DNA of 64,000 bases, taken from positions 868,001-932,000 of the forward strand of contig NZ_JABBXH010000001.1 of NCBI RefSeq assembly GCF_012932965.1. The letters are read 5' to 3'. This document shows positions 1 through 8,575 of the stretch, piece by piece (positions within the stretch are counted from its first letter, which is position 1; each line of letters starts with the position of its first letter). Both the position numbers and the translations under genes were made by a program. The notes beneath the pieces were generated by a model. It saw only the letters and a program-made list of their open reading frames with translations. It searched no databases and was not told the origin of the DNA. The stretch comes from Thalassotalea algicola. Lineage in GTDB: Bacteria > Pseudomonadota > Gammaproteobacteria > Enterobacterales > Alteromonadaceae.

Positions 1-88
1 AGCGATATGCTTCAGGGCCAGCACTGAACATCAAAGGAATAACATCCTCTACGTCGCTTGCATATGTTGGGCGTATATAAATTTTCAT
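1..88 (-). CDS. GNAT-type N-acetyltransferase, N-terminal fragment (partial)
   Basis: Reading the minus strand from an ATG at 88 gives 29 codons open to the window edge. They begin MKIYIRPTYASD and continue with VIPLMFSAGPEAYR. The pattern of a strand ending in IRP, then a D followed by a helix, is typical of the first strand and helix of GNAT acetyltransferases. These transfer an acetyl group from acetyl-CoA to an amine. The catalytic core lies outside the window, so substrate and identity cannot be judged. It diverges from the binding-protein gene that starts about 85 bases away. Confidence 0.55.
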   Translation of the reverse strand, partial: MKIYIRPTYASDVEDVIPLMFSAGPEAYR

Positions 89-173
89 AATATTCAATCA
101 AGTAATCTATACTTAAAACGTTACGTCTTTAAATATCACACCATTAATAAGAAAAGTACTGGCGGGAGCATTT

Positions 174-893
174 TTGTTGCTGCTATTAAATAATCCGTTA
201 GCTTTTTCACAAAAACATCAGGAGTTGTCGTTAGCCACTACGGCTTGGTGTCCCTATACCTGCAATTTTGAACCATTTGAATTTGGTATTATTGGTCATT
301 ACATCACGCAAGTATTAGCCAAACATAATATAAACGTACATATACAAAGCTACCCTTGGTCTAGAGCGATAAATTTAGCAAATTCTGGTGCGGTTGACGG
401 TTTGCTAACTGCGATTAAAAGTGAAGCACCGAATTTACTCTTAACCGACACCCCTATTACCGACTATCAAGTTTGCTTCTTTACACGTAACAACCAAGAT
501 TGGCGCTATAAAATACCACTTGATTTCACAGGTATGCGATTAGGGGTTATTCAAGATTATGGATATGGAGAGCCTTTAGATTCCTACATTTTAAAAAGCT
601 CCGCAGAATCATTAGTCATTAAAATTTCAGGCGATTTAGGGACTAAGCGTTTAGTGGACATGTTGTTAAATGACCGTATTGATATATTTGTTGAAGATAA
701 AAAAGTAGTTGCATGGCAACTGGCACAGCACAATACGTCACAGTCATTTTTGCGCAATGCAGGCTGCTTACCCAAACAGCCATTCTATTTGGCACTTTAT
801 CCGAATGACAAAAATAGACGCCTTATTGATTTGCTAAATCAGTTACTTGAAGATGAAGAAAATCAGCAAACATTACAAAGCCTATTCCAATAG
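174..893 (+). CDS. Orphan periplasmic solute-binding protein (SBP_bac_3-like)
   Basis: This 239-residue protein resembles the small amino-acid-type periplasmic binding proteins (SBP_bac_3). It has an early strand with a CPY motif, then YPWSRAINLANSG, and a GMRLGVIQDYGYG segment that fits the start of the second lobe. The N-terminus is hydrophobic and ends LAFSQ, a plausible signal-peptide cleavage site. No ATG is available. TTG at 174 has a GGGAG ribosome site 6-7 bases upstream, although the frame is open back to 117 and the stretch just before the TTG (IRKVLAGAF) also reads like signal peptide, so a rarer start codon further up is possible. No ABC permease or ATPase genes adjoin it. A sensory or non-transport role is therefore as likely as uptake. 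Confidence 0.6.
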   Translation: MLLLLNNPLAFSQKHQELSLATTAWCPYTCNFEPFEFGIIGHYITQVLAKHNINVHIQSYPWSRAINLANSGAVDGLLTAIKSEAPNLLLTDTPITDYQVCFFTRNNQDWRYKIPLDFTGMRLGVIQDYGYGEPLDSYILKSSAESLVIKISGDLGTKRLVDMLLNDRIDIFVEDKKVVAWQLAQHNTSQSFLRNAGCLPKQPFYLALYPNDKNRRLIDLLNQLLEDEENQQTLQSLFQ

Positions 894-966
894 AGATTTG
901 TTTTAAATCAAGGTAAAAAAATGAATTTTTGCTAAGTTTAATTAAAATTATGCGATAGGAGCTCGC

Positions 967-1707
967 TTGCAACAAACCATTAAGAAACTGACTGGATTTA
1001 TGCTTGGCAGTATTAGGGACTTAGCTCCGATTATTGCTGTTATCCTATTTTTCCAGCTGGCTATCATCCAACAACCTTTACCTAATGTTGCGCAAGTATT
1101 AATAGGGGTCTTGTTTGTATTGCTCGGTCTGACATTTTTTATTCATGGCTTAGAGCAAGGTTTATTTCCTATTGGTGAATCAATGGCCCATGCCTTCGCT
1201 AAGAAAGGCAGTGTTTTTTGGTTATTGATATTCGCATTTGCGCTGGGATTTGGCACGACTGTCGCTGAGCCCGCCCTAATTGCCGTAGCCGCAGAAGCAG
1301 CAAAAGTAGCAGCTGTTGGCGAAATGATTGCCAATACTGAACAGGCGATGGATGAATATGCGAATGGTTTACGGCTTACCGTAGCATTCTCTGTAGGTCT
1401 CGCCATTGTCTTAGGTGTTTTCCGAATTTTAAAAGGCTGGCCAATTCAGTGGCTCATTATTGGCGGGTATGTACTAGTTGTTATAATGACTATGTTTGCA
1501 CCTGTAGAAATTATCGGTATTGCCTATGATTCAGGCGGTGTCACTACATCAACCATTACTGTGCCGCTAGTGACGGCATTAGGTGTTGGCCTCGCGTCTT
1601 CAATTAAAGGTCGAAATCCAATGATTGATGGTTTTGGCTTGATTGCTATGGCATCGCTAACGCCAATGATCTTTGTAATGGCATACGGCATGGTGATGCT
1701 GTCATGA
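967..1707 (+). CDS. DUF1538 family membrane protein, first subunit
   Basis: This 246-residue protein is almost entirely hydrophobic, with about six or seven membrane helices. It carries the motifs that define DUF1538: [12 protein letters not shown] near residue 100 and [10 protein letters not shown] near residue 185, followed by a [12 protein letters not shown] stretch. The downstream gene has the same motifs, so the two are tandem paralogues and probably form a heteromeric transporter. From memory, a paired DUF1538 protein from Halomonas was reported as a Na+(K+)/H+ antiporter; I could not check this. The start is TTG with an AGGAG site at 957-961. The gene overlaps the next by four bases (ATGA), which implies translational coupling. 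Confidence 0.8.
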   Translation: MQQTIKKLTGFMLGSIRDLAPIIAVILFFQLAIIQQPLPNVAQVLIGVLFVLLGLTFFIHGLEQGLFPIGESMAHAFAKKGSVFWLLIFAFALGFGTTVAEPALIAVAAEAAKVAAVGEMIANTEQAMDEYANGLRLTVAFSVGLAIVLGVFRILKGWPIQWLIIGGYVLVVIMTMFAPVEIIGIAYDSGGVTTSTITVPLVTALGVGLASSIKGRNPMIDGFGLIAMASLTPMIFVMAYGMVMLS

Positions 1708-2513
1708 TCGGTGAATTATTTACACACCTTTGGCAAACCGTTGTTGGCACTATCAGTGACGTATTACCGATAGCCGCTATCATTTTTGGCTTCCAATTTG
1801 CTGTTATACGTCAACCAGTTCCAAATTTCAGTAAAGTTATTTTTGGCTTTATTTGGGTGTTAGTAGGCCTATCATTTTTCTTAGTAGGCCTTGAGTTAGC
1901 GCTATTCCCATTAGGAAAGCTAATGGCTCAGCAATTAACCGACCCAGTGTTTATTGCCGGAGGTGAAATCATTGAAGCCGCTAAGGCGACCATCAACTTA
2001 TCATGGCAAGACTATGGTTGGGTTTACCTGTTTGCTTTTTTAATTGGCTTTAGTACGACCATAGCCGAGCCTTCATTGATTGCTGTGGCGATTAAAGCCA
2101 ATGAAGTTTCCGGTGGAGCAATTGGCGTATGGGGATTAAGAATTTCAGTGGCAATAGGTGTTGCCGTTGGCATTTCTTTGGGTTGCTATCGTATTGTTGT
2201 TGGTGACCCTATTCATTGGTATATCATCGCTGGCTATATTATCGTGGTCATTCAAACCATGTTCGCGCCAAAACTCATTATACCTTTGGCTTATGATTCT
2301 GGTGGTGTCACCACCTCTACAGTTACTGTACCTTTGGTTGCAGCACTAGGACTAGGTTTAGCAGAAACCGTTCCTGGTCGCAGCCCGTTAATTGATGGCT
2401 TTGGCTTAATCGCCTTTGCTAGCTTGTTTCCTATCATGTCGGTAATGGCCTACGCACAATTATCACAATGGTTAACTGAACGAAAACAAGCCAATAAAAG
2501 CGAAAATCGCTAA
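1704..2513 (+). CDS. DUF1538 family membrane protein, second subunit
   Basis: This 269-residue paralogue of the preceding gene has the same order of motifs: [12 protein letters not shown], then [10 protein letters not shown] and [12 protein letters not shown]. Its C-terminal tail is short, charged and probably cytoplasmic ([12 protein letters not shown]). It also has a longer central loop than the first subunit (about residues 80-110). The ATG overlaps the stop of the first subunit. A PII-like gene begins 11 bases after its stop. The membrane pair plus two soluble nucleotide-sensor-type proteins suggests an ion transporter gated by cytoplasmic ligands. The family match is clear; the transport function is inferred. 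Confidence 0.8.
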   Translation: MIGELFTHLWQTVVGTISDVLPIAAIIFGFQFAVIRQPVPNFSKVIFGFIWVLVGLSFFLVGLELALFPLGKLMAQQLTDPVFIAGGEIIEAAKATINLSWQDYGWVYLFAFLIGFSTTIAEPSLIAVAIKANEVSGGAIGVWGLRISVAIGVAVGISLGCYRIVVGDPIHWYIIAGYIIVVIQTMFAPKLIIPLAYDSGGVTTSTVTVPLVAALGLGLAETVPGRSPLIDGFGLIAFASLFPIMSVMAYAQLSQWLTERKQANKSENR

Positions 2514-2524
2514 GGATATTATAA

Positions 2525-2875
2525 ATGCGTTTTAAAATGATCATCGTATTTACTGAAGATAGTAGAACCGAGAAAATAATGGATGCTGCACGAGAAGCAG
2601 GCGCTACTGGCGCAACAGTTATAAATAACGCTCGTGGAGAAGGTCTAAATAAGTCGACCACCTTTTTTGGCTTAACCTTAGATACCCAGCGAGACGTTTT
2701 ATTGTTTTTAGTTGAAGAGCATATGAGCCGACACATTCTAGAAGAAATTGCTAGGGTCGGAAAATTTGAAGAAAAACCAGGCACTGGTATCGCATTCCAA
2801 GTAGATGTTGAAGATGCGGTTGGCGTCAATCATCAAATTAGTCAATTAACTTCCAGCGTGGAGAATGAGCTGTGA
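2525..2875 (+). CDS. PII-like nitrogen-regulatory-type protein
   Basis: This 116-residue protein has the short alpha/beta ferredoxin-like fold pattern of the PII superfamily. An opening KMIIVFTED strand is followed by a helix, AGATGATVIN, and a late strand segment GTGIAFQVDVEDAVGV that resembles the end of GlnB/GlnK. The T-loop region is short and the classical uridylylated tyrosine is not evident, so it is a PII-like protein rather than a true GlnB. PII-family proteins bind adenine nucleotides and often control membrane transporters by docking. A good AAGGAT site precedes the ATG. It ends overlapping the CBS gene and is the likely regulatory subunit of the DUF1538 pair. Confidence 0.75.
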   Translation: MRFKMIIVFTEDSRTEKIMDAAREAGATGATVINNARGEGLNKSTTFFGLTLDTQRDVLLFLVEEHMSRHILEEIARVGKFEEKPGTGIAFQVDVEDAVGVNHQISQLTSSVENEL

Positions 2876-3276
2876 ATATGAAAACCAAAGTCAATGCAAA
2901 AGAAGTAATGACTCAAAGCTTTGTTAAGCTTGATGGCATGCAAACTGTTCGTGAAGCACTAAATGCCATGAAGGAAAACAACACACAAGTCATTATTGTA
3001 AACAAACGCGATCAGCATGATGCTTTCGGCATACTATTGCTTGCAGACATTGCAAAACAAGTACTCGCCAAAGATAGGTCGCTTGATAGAGTCAATATCT
3101 ATGAAGTCATGTCAAAGCCTGTTGTATCCGTTCCACCTGAAATGGATATTCGTTATTGCGCACGCTTGTTTGACAAGTTTGGCTTAAGTTGTGCACCTGT
3201 TATTGAGTCAGAAGAAGTCTTAGGTCTAGTTGGCTATCAAGAATTATTGATGAAAGCATTTGACGAGTTCGAATAG
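2872..3276 (+). CDS. CBS-domain pair protein
   Basis: This 134-residue protein consists of two CBS motifs. The first starts near residue 8 (VNAKEVMTQSFVKLDGMQTV) and the second near residue 82 (YEVMSKPVVSVPP), each with the VMT/VMS start and hydrophobic strands of the family. Bateman pairs of this size bind AMP, ATP or S-adenosylmethionine. The GTG start overlaps the stop of the PII-like gene in a GTGA junction; ATG at 2878 is the alternative start. It is the last gene of the DUF1538 operon, followed by a terminator. Its role is probably to sense energy charge and modulate the transporter, which is inference. Confidence 0.85.
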   Translation: MNMKTKVNAKEVMTQSFVKLDGMQTVREALNAMKENNTQVIIVNKRDQHDAFGILLLADIAKQVLAKDRSLDRVNIYEVMSKPVVSVPPEMDIRYCARLFDKFGLSCAPVIESEEVLGLVGYQELLMKAFDEFE

Positions 3277-3332
3277 CGTAAATGTAAATAATTTTGAAGT
3301 GCCATTAACTTTCTAATCGTGCTAACACTTTT

Positions 3333-3362
3333 AAAAAAGCTGCTATCTTGCGGCTTTTTTTT
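3333..3362 (+). terminator. Rho-independent terminator of the DUF1538 operon
   Basis: An 11-base-pair stem (3333-3343 with 3350-3360, one G-U type pair) with a six-base loop ends in a run of T. It lies 57 bases after the CBS gene stop. Confidence 0.8.
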
Positions 3363-3541
3363 GCTTAATCAAGCTCGCTACGCCACAGTCAGGTGTTTAT
3401 AATCAAATAATAATTACTGTAAAATTAATCGTAACTCATTGTTATTATTAAAGTGTCGTGTTTGTGTCAGCTGTATGACGTGGTAAAAACTACCTTAGTT
3501 ATCCAAGATGGCTATTCAAACGACAGCAAGGAAAAGTTTAA

Positions 3542-4021
3542 ATGATTGTTAAAAAATTACGATTGAAACGTGGATGGTCACAGGAACAATTATCCCAGTT
3601 ATCGGGGTTAAGTGTCCGTACTATTCAGCGAATCGAACGCGGCCAAACTGCCGGACTAGAATCGTTAAAGTCTTTAGCTGCTGTTTTTGAAGTGGAACTC
3701 AACATACTGCAACAGGAGACATCTGAGATGACAACATCGTCTGATAACTTAGCCGTGACACTCGAAGAAAAACGCGCAATGGAATATGTACAAGGTTTAA
3801 AAGATTTTTATGGCCATTTAGCCGCTTACATCATTGTTATTCCGGCACTTATAGCGCTTAATTTATTTTTAACACCACAATATCAGTGGTTTTGGTTTCC
3901 AATGCTTGGTTGGGGGGTTGGTCTTGCGATTCATGCTGCGACAACTTTTCAAATTTTCAGTCTATTTGATGCTGAATGGGAGAAAAAGCAAATTGAAAAG
4001 CGTCTAGGGCGACGCTTATAA
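3542..4021 (+). CDS. XRE-family HTH protein with a C-terminal 2TM domain
   Basis: This 159-residue protein has an N-terminal XRE helix-turn-helix (about residues 3-58: RGWSQEQLSQLSGLSVRTIQRIERG). A linker leads to a C-terminal 2TM domain, with helices around residues 95-113 and 120-140 and flanking amphipathic parts (VQGLKDFYGHLAAY, then AEWEKKQIEKRL). The combination describes a membrane-anchored transcription factor. It stands alone, with an AAGGA site before the ATG and about 180 bases of AT-rich DNA after the preceding terminator. Its targets are unknown; autoregulation is the simplest expectation. Confidence 0.85.
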   Translation: MIVKKLRLKRGWSQEQLSQLSGLSVRTIQRIERGQTAGLESLKSLAAVFEVELNILQQETSEMTTSSDNLAVTLEEKRAMEYVQGLKDFYGHLAAYIIVIPALIALNLFLTPQYQWFWFPMLGWGVGLAIHAATTFQIFSLFDAEWEKKQIEKRLGRRL

Positions 4022-4048
4022 AGTTGTTGTTTACTATCTAACCGCAGG

Positions 4049-5860
4049 TTATCTGCTTTGGTGGGCCTTAATTAACGACAAAAAAGGCTCGCCATAGCGC
4101 GCTAATTTAGTATCGCCTACACCACTTACTGTCAACATTTGATGGTTATTGGTTGGTTGAATGCGGGCAAGTTCAGATAGTGTCGCGTCATTAAAGACGA
4201 TAAATGGAGCAACATCTTCGGCATCAGCAATTTCTTTTCGTAATGAGCGTAATTTAGCAAATAGCTTTCTGTCATACTGTTTGGTTGCCGAGGATTGTCG
4301 CCAGTAACTCGCTTTTTGCAAACGCGGAGAGGCAAGCATTAATCGCTCTTCGGCCTTTAATACACTTCGTGCCGCCTCGGTTAGTTTCAAATGAGACTGT
4401 TGAGCAATGTCTTGCTGTAAATACCCCAAATGAATTAATTGACGAATAATAGCAAACCAATAGCTAGGTGTTTTCTCTTTTCCTATACCGAACGTTGATA
4501 CATTCTCATGACCATTTTTTTGCACTAAAGGCGATATTTGCCCTCTAAGAATAGTTACCAAATACTGCACATCACCTTTTTGCTCAATGCGAAACACACA
4601 AGATAGTACTTTTTGAGCGACTTCTGTTGCATCAAATTCGGTTGGCGGATCTAAGCAAATATCACAATTCCCACAACGCTGTTTTGTAAATTCCGCAAAA
4701 TAATTAAGCACCACTTGTCGACGGCAGGTTTGGGCATCTACAAAATCGGTCATTGCTTGAAAGCGCTGAAGCTCTACTTGAGCACGTTGCTCGTTTTCAT
4801 GTTCACTAATACGCTTTTTAATACGCGCCATATCTTGTTCATCACACAAGAACAACGCTTCTGCAGGCAAACCATCACGACCAGCACGACCAATTTCTTG
4901 ATAATAAGACTCTATCGTACGCGGCGGTTCAAAATGAATAACATATCGAACATTGAGCTTATTAATCCCTAATCCAAAAGCAACCGTAGCAATAACGACC
5001 TGTACGTTATCTTTTGTAAAGCCATCTTGTACAACACCACGAATATCTGCCTCCATTCCCGCATGGTAGGCAGCGCAATTAACACCAGACTTAGCTAAAA
5101 ATTCACTGAGCTTTTCCACTTGCCAGCGGCTACTACAATAGACAATGCCGGAGTCATCTTTTCGCTGCTTAATATAGGACAAAATTTGTTTTTGACCGTT
5201 ATATTTTTCAGCCAAGGTAAAGCGAATATTAGGGCGATCAAAGCTATCTAGGTGCACATAGGGGTCAATAAAACCCAACTGGTTAAGAATATCTTTACGG
5301 GTCGTAACATCAGCAGTTGCGGTTAGCGCCATCACTGGAATATGCGGAAAATACTGTTTTAAACAGCCTAATTGGGTATATGCGCGCCTAAAATCATGTC
5401 CCCACTGGGAAATACAGTGCGCTTCATCGATGGCAAATAGCTTAATCGGGAGGCTCTGCAATCCTTGCAAAAAGTAATGCTGTGTAAGTCGCTCTGGTGC
5501 AACATACAGCAATTTTATTTTGCCAGCATTTAAACGCTGAAAAATATCATTGACCTGTTCGGTACTAAGCGAAGAGTTTACATAAGCGGCGCTAATACCT
5601 TGCCTTGTCAAACTATCAACTTGATCTTTCATCAAAGAAATTAGCGGCGATACAACAATGGTAATACCATCAAGCAAAGTAGCAGGTAACTGATAACATA
5701 ACGACTTACCACCTCCAGTAGGCATTAACACTAAGCAGTCACGACCAGACATTACTTGTTTAATAATGTCTGCTTGGCCATTGCGAAATGTTGTGTAACC
5801 GAAGTGGTGTTTAAGGGAATCAAGCAATTGCGCTTCATTCAATTGGCTGGCGTCAGTCAA
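4049..5860 (-). CDS. recQ: ATP-dependent DNA helicase RecQ
   Basis: RecQ unwinds DNA 3' to 5' and acts in RecF-type recombination and replication-fork repair. At 603 residues it is close to E. coli RecQ (about 610). Visible motifs are Walker A MPTGGGKS at about 46-53, DEAH at 145-148, the motif VI region HEIGRAGRDG-like (YYQEIGRAGRDGLP), the zinc cysteines (CRRQ...CGNCDIC, about 380-400) and a C-terminal HRDC domain from about 525. The gene diverges from yigI, the same neighbour as in E. coli, where pldA lies between them; pldA is absent here. Confidence 0.97.
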   Translation of the reverse strand: MTDASQLNEAQLLDSLKHHFGYTTFRNGQADIIKQVMSGRDCLVLMPTGGGKSLCYQLPATLLDGITIVVSPLISLMKDQVDSLTRQGISAAYVNSSLSTEQVNDIFQRLNAGKIKLLYVAPERLTQHYFLQGLQSLPIKLFAIDEAHCISQWGHDFRRAYTQLGCLKQYFPHIPVMALTATADVTTRKDILNQLGFIDPYVHLDSFDRPNIRFTLAEKYNGQKQILSYIKQRKDDSGIVYCSSRWQVEKLSEFLAKSGVNCAAYHAGMEADIRGVVQDGFTKDNVQVVIATVAFGLGINKLNVRYVIHFEPPRTIESYYQEIGRAGRDGLPAEALFLCDEQDMARIKKRISEHENEQRAQVELQRFQAMTDFVDAQTCRRQVVLNYFAEFTKQRCGNCDICLDPPTEFDATEVAQKVLSCVFRIEQKGDVQYLVTILRGQISPLVQKNGHENVSTFGIGKEKTPSYWFAIIRQLIHLGYLQQDIAQQSHLKLTEAARSVLKAEERLMLASPRLQKASYWRQSSATKQYDRKLFAKLRSLRKEIADAEDVAPFIVFNDATLSELARIQPTNNHQMLTVSGVGDTKLARYGEPFLSLIKAHQSR

Positions 5861-5902
5861 GTGTTATCCAAGTTATTATTTATCGCTGGCATTTTATCGT
5901 AA

Positions 5903-5923
5903 TGGCGAGGGATTCCCTAGCCA
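5903..5923. repeat. Quasi-palindrome in the recQ-yigI intergenic region
   Basis: TGGCGAGGGA and TCCCTAGCCA flank a single T at 5903-5923, with one mismatch between the arms. It lies 43 bases upstream of the recQ start. It may be an operator; no known consensus (LexA included) matched. Confidence 0.4.
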
Positions 5924-5989
5924 GAAGTTAACAATTTTTCAAAAAGCTGCTAGGCTGTTTGTCAGATCAGACCAGATAGTTCATTGCTT

Positions 5990-6445
5990 ATGGATAAAGA
6001 ACAAATATTTCAGTACCTTGCTGAGAGTTGGAATAAAAACATGCCATTTAACCAATTGCTCGGTTTTGAAATTACTCGATTTGACGATAAGCAAGCTGAA
6101 ATTTCATTTCGCTGGGATGACAAGCTAATCGGTAATCCTATTCAAAAAATATTACATGGCGGTGTAACCGCAGCAGTGCTCGATGTCGCTGGTGGCGTAG
6201 TTGCAGCAGCTAATGTCATAGCGAATTTAGATGAAATAACCCCTGAATCAGTACAGGAAAACATCAGAAAATTAGGCACCATAGACTTGCGCACAGATTT
6301 CTTACGTCCTGGCCGAGGAGAGCATTTTGTTGCTACAGCGCATATCATTCGAAGTGGTAGCAAAGTCGCAGTAGCACGTATGGAGTTACATAACGAAAAC
6401 GGTGACCATATCGCTTTTGGTACCGGCACTTATATGGTTGGTTAA
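5990..6445 (+). CDS. yigI: YigI-type hotdog thioesterase
   Basis: This is a PaaI/YigI-family hotdog-fold acyl-CoA thioesterase of about 151 residues. The match to E. coli YigI is recognisable along its length: ILHGGVTAAVLDVAGG (active-site region), LGTIDLRTDFLRPGRGE and SKVAVARMELHNENG, ending in TYMVG. A TTG at 5984 extends the frame by two codons, but ATG at 5990 is the likely start. E. coli YigI is thought to act on medium- and long-chain acyl-CoA; the exact substrate here is not known. It lies between divergent recQ and rarD, as in enterobacteria. Confidence 0.85.
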   Translation: MDKEQIFQYLAESWNKNMPFNQLLGFEITRFDDKQAEISFRWDDKLIGNPIQKILHGGVTAAVLDVAGGVVAAANVIANLDEITPESVQENIRKLGTIDLRTDFLRPGRGEHFVATAHIIRSGSKVAVARMELHNENGDHIAFGTGTYMVG

Positions 6446-6510
6446 CCAGCTTTGCTAGTGTATGCCAGGGGGCTATGCTAGAATTCGCCGCCTTTAAATA
6501 GCTATTGATA

Positions 6511-7425
6511 ATGCCAATGTCAGCACAACAAAGCGATTCTTCGAATTCAGGTGTAATTAACGCCATTTTTGCTTACTTGATGTGGGGATTTGCACCGCTT
6601 TATTTTAAGCTACTGGTCGATGTTGGTTCAGTCGAAATCCTAGTACACCGAGTTATTTGGTCTACAGTGCTATTACTCTTGATAGTAATAGCAATAAAAA
6701 AGTGGCGTCAATTTACCCTAATACTGGCAGACACTAAATTACTCTTCAAGCTCACCATTACCGCCGTCATCTTAGCCAGCAATTGGTTTTTATTTATTTG
6801 GGCGGTAAACAATGATCACTTACTTGATGCTAGCTTAGGTTATTACATTAACCCACTGCTTAATGTTGCACTCGGTATGATTTTTCTGGGCGAGCGTTTA
6901 AGGAAATGGCAGTCATTCGCCGTTGCTCTTGCTGTGATTGGTGTTGGTATTCAAGTTGTTATGCTTGGTACATTGCCAGTTATTTCGTTATTACTTGCTG
7001 GTACCTTTGGCGTTTACGGGTTAATACGTAAAAAACTACACGTAGACTCTTTTGTTGGCCTATTGGTAGAGTCGCTAATGATGCTACCTATCGCACTTAT
7101 CTATTGGCTATGGTTTATCGATAGTCCAACCGGCAACATGCTCGAAAATAGTGGCCACTTAAATATTATTTTAATCCTAGCTGGTGTAGTTACAACGGCA
7201 CCACTACTATGCTTTACCGCAGCAGCTAAACGTTTAACGTTAGCTGCATTAGGTTTCTTTCAGTACATAGGGCCTAGTATAATGTTTTTACTTGCAACCT
7301 TTTTGTATCAAGAACCTTTAGCACCAGCCAAACTCGCAACCTTTGCTTTCATCTGGACGGCGTTAGTTGTTTTTAGTCTCGACTCATTGAAAGCCAGAAA
7401 GCAACGAAAGACAAAAAACGCCTAG
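6511..7425 (+). CDS. rarD: RarD-family EamA transporter
   Basis: This is a ten-helix drug/metabolite transporter of the EamA superfamily, about 304 residues. Features of the RarD branch are the N-terminal GVINAIFAYLMWGFAPLYFK, the loop with VEILVHRVIWS, and the ASLGYYINPLLNV segment that closes the first EamA repeat. Substrate is unknown; the family was named for a chloramphenicol-sensitivity phenotype. The frame extends to a TTG at 6505; ATG at 6511 is preferred, and ATG at 6517 is also possible. It follows yigI by about 65 bases and ends 13 bases from the convergent AraC gene. Confidence 0.88.
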   Translation: MPMSAQQSDSSNSGVINAIFAYLMWGFAPLYFKLLVDVGSVEILVHRVIWSTVLLLLIVIAIKKWRQFTLILADTKLLFKLTITAVILASNWFLFIWAVNNDHLLDASLGYYINPLLNVALGMIFLGERLRKWQSFAVALAVIGVGIQVVMLGTLPVISLLLAGTFGVYGLIRKKLHVDSFVGLLVESLMMLPIALIYWLWFIDSPTGNMLENSGHLNIILILAGVVTTAPLLCFTAAAKRLTLAALGFFQYIGPSIMFLLATFLYQEPLAPAKLATFAFIWTALVVFSLDSLKARKQRKTKNA

Positions 7426-7438
7426 TTCGAATCGCAAA

Positions 7439-8431
7439 TTAACTTAAGTGTCGTTTCTGTAATTCGGCGGGTGTTATTTTAAAATACTTTTTAAAAGCAG
7501 TGACAAAATTTGATGTGTGGTTATACCCAGCAATATACGCCACTTCACCAATACTTTTTTTATCAAAAATAAGTGTACGTCTGGCACGTTCCAATTTTTG
7601 GTGGCGAATATATTCATTAATCGTTACTTGATGTTTGGCTTTAAAATAACGCTGCAGGGTACTAATACTAGCACCTAAGTGAGAAGCTATTTGCGCCAGC
7701 GAAGGCGACTTATATAATAAGTCGTTCAGTTTACGTTCGTAGGATGCCGCTTCTTTCCCTACCAAATCGCATCGTTGTATACGTGGTGTGACATTAGGTT
7801 TCGATGACAACATGAGTAATTGATAACTGTTTGCAAACAACTGGAAAGCAAGTTGTTCTGACATTAATCGTGAACCTATATTGTTCGTATTGTGATAGGT
7901 AAATAATTGCTCCACTAAAACTAACGTATCCTCAATACAAGGCCATTGAAATACCGCCCGCTTATTCGCGAAAAGTTGCGCAATAGCGATACGCTCCGTT
8001 TTATTTTGACAGCGAGATAGCAACCACCTTTTACTCACCGAAATGTTCAGTTTCCTAAGTTGCATGCCTTGCTTGAAATAACGGGTAAATATTTGCGATT
8101 GACCTAACACATTGATAAATATTAACGGCTTTGAATTCGCAGAAAAATGGTATTGATGATTATCTAGTGCAAAATCAACCGATCCAGCGAGCAAAAAATT
8201 AATACTAATACCGGCATCAATCTCAGAAGCCGTTTTACCTGTTTTCTGCTCTACAATGTCAGTGCAGTGTATGCGCATACCTGACGGCAACTTATTAAAA
8301 CACAACTCTCCCGCTAACATTGGTTGCTCATCACCACTAGATTGCTCAACTAGCGTATGTTTATAGCCAGCATCATTTAATGTTCTCACCAATTCCTTAG
8401 TCGTTATTTGCTGTTTTCCTTCCAAATTCAT
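7439..8431 (-). CDS. AraC-family regulator, PchR-like, next to a TonB receptor
   Basis: The C-terminal 100 residues form a typical AraC DNA-binding domain, with a first HTH (SLAQIASHLGASISTLQRYFKA) and a second with IGEVAYIAGYNHTSNFVTAFKKYF. The N-terminal 220 residues resemble the ligand domain of siderophore-responsive PchR/AlcR regulators: a GMRIHCTDI segment and an AGSVDFAL strand pattern. That assignment is by general appearance. It diverges from a Fur-box-associated TonB receptor gene and probably activates it when the cognate metal chelate is present. ATG at 8431 is chosen over the TTG at 8437. Confidence 0.8.
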   Translation of the reverse strand: MNLEGKQQITTKELVRTLNDAGYKHTLVEQSSGDEQPMLAGELCFNKLPSGMRIHCTDIVEQKTGKTASEIDAGISINFLLAGSVDFALDNHQYHFSANSKPLIFINVLGQSQIFTRYFKQGMQLRKLNISVSKRWLLSRCQNKTERIAIAQLFANKRAVFQWPCIEDTLVLVEQLFTYHNTNNIGSRLMSEQLAFQLFANSYQLLMLSSKPNVTPRIQRCDLVGKEAASYERKLNDLLYKSPSLAQIASHLGASISTLQRYFKAKHQVTINEYIRHQKLERARRTLIFDKKSIGEVAYIAGYNHTSNFVTAFKKYFKITPAELQKRHLS

Positions 8432-8518
8432 ATTCAAAATCCATCATGACGATTGCGCATAGCAGCTTGGCGATTTCGCAAAACACTTTACAGAAACATT
8501 ACATTAGCACACTGATAC

Positions 8519-8540
8519 AATAATGAGAATCATTCTTATT
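8519..8540. promoter_or_regulatory. Fur-box-like operator before the TonB receptor
   Basis: The stretch AATAATGAGAATCATTCTTA keeps the core of the Fur consensus (GATAATGATAATCATTATC), including the central AATCATT. It lies about 36-57 bases upstream of the receptor ATG, where a repressor would cover the promoter. It also lies between the receptor and the AraC gene, so both could be iron-controlled. Confidence 0.7.
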
Positions 8541-8575
8541 TAGATTTTATAGTTAATATATTTTAAGGAACCACC

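Noticed and set aside
1143-1406. An 87-codon minus-strand frame in the first DUF1538 gene
   Set aside because: Ala- and Ser-rich shadow of a conserved membrane gene.
2434-2829. A 131-codon minus-strand frame opposite the PII-like gene
   Set aside because: It is antisense to a well-supported gene, shows no domain signature and lacks a ribosome site.
3466-3479. GTCA/TGAC half-sites before the XRE-2TM gene
   Set aside because: Only four bases per arm, so chance is likely. It remains a place to look for an autoregulatory operator.
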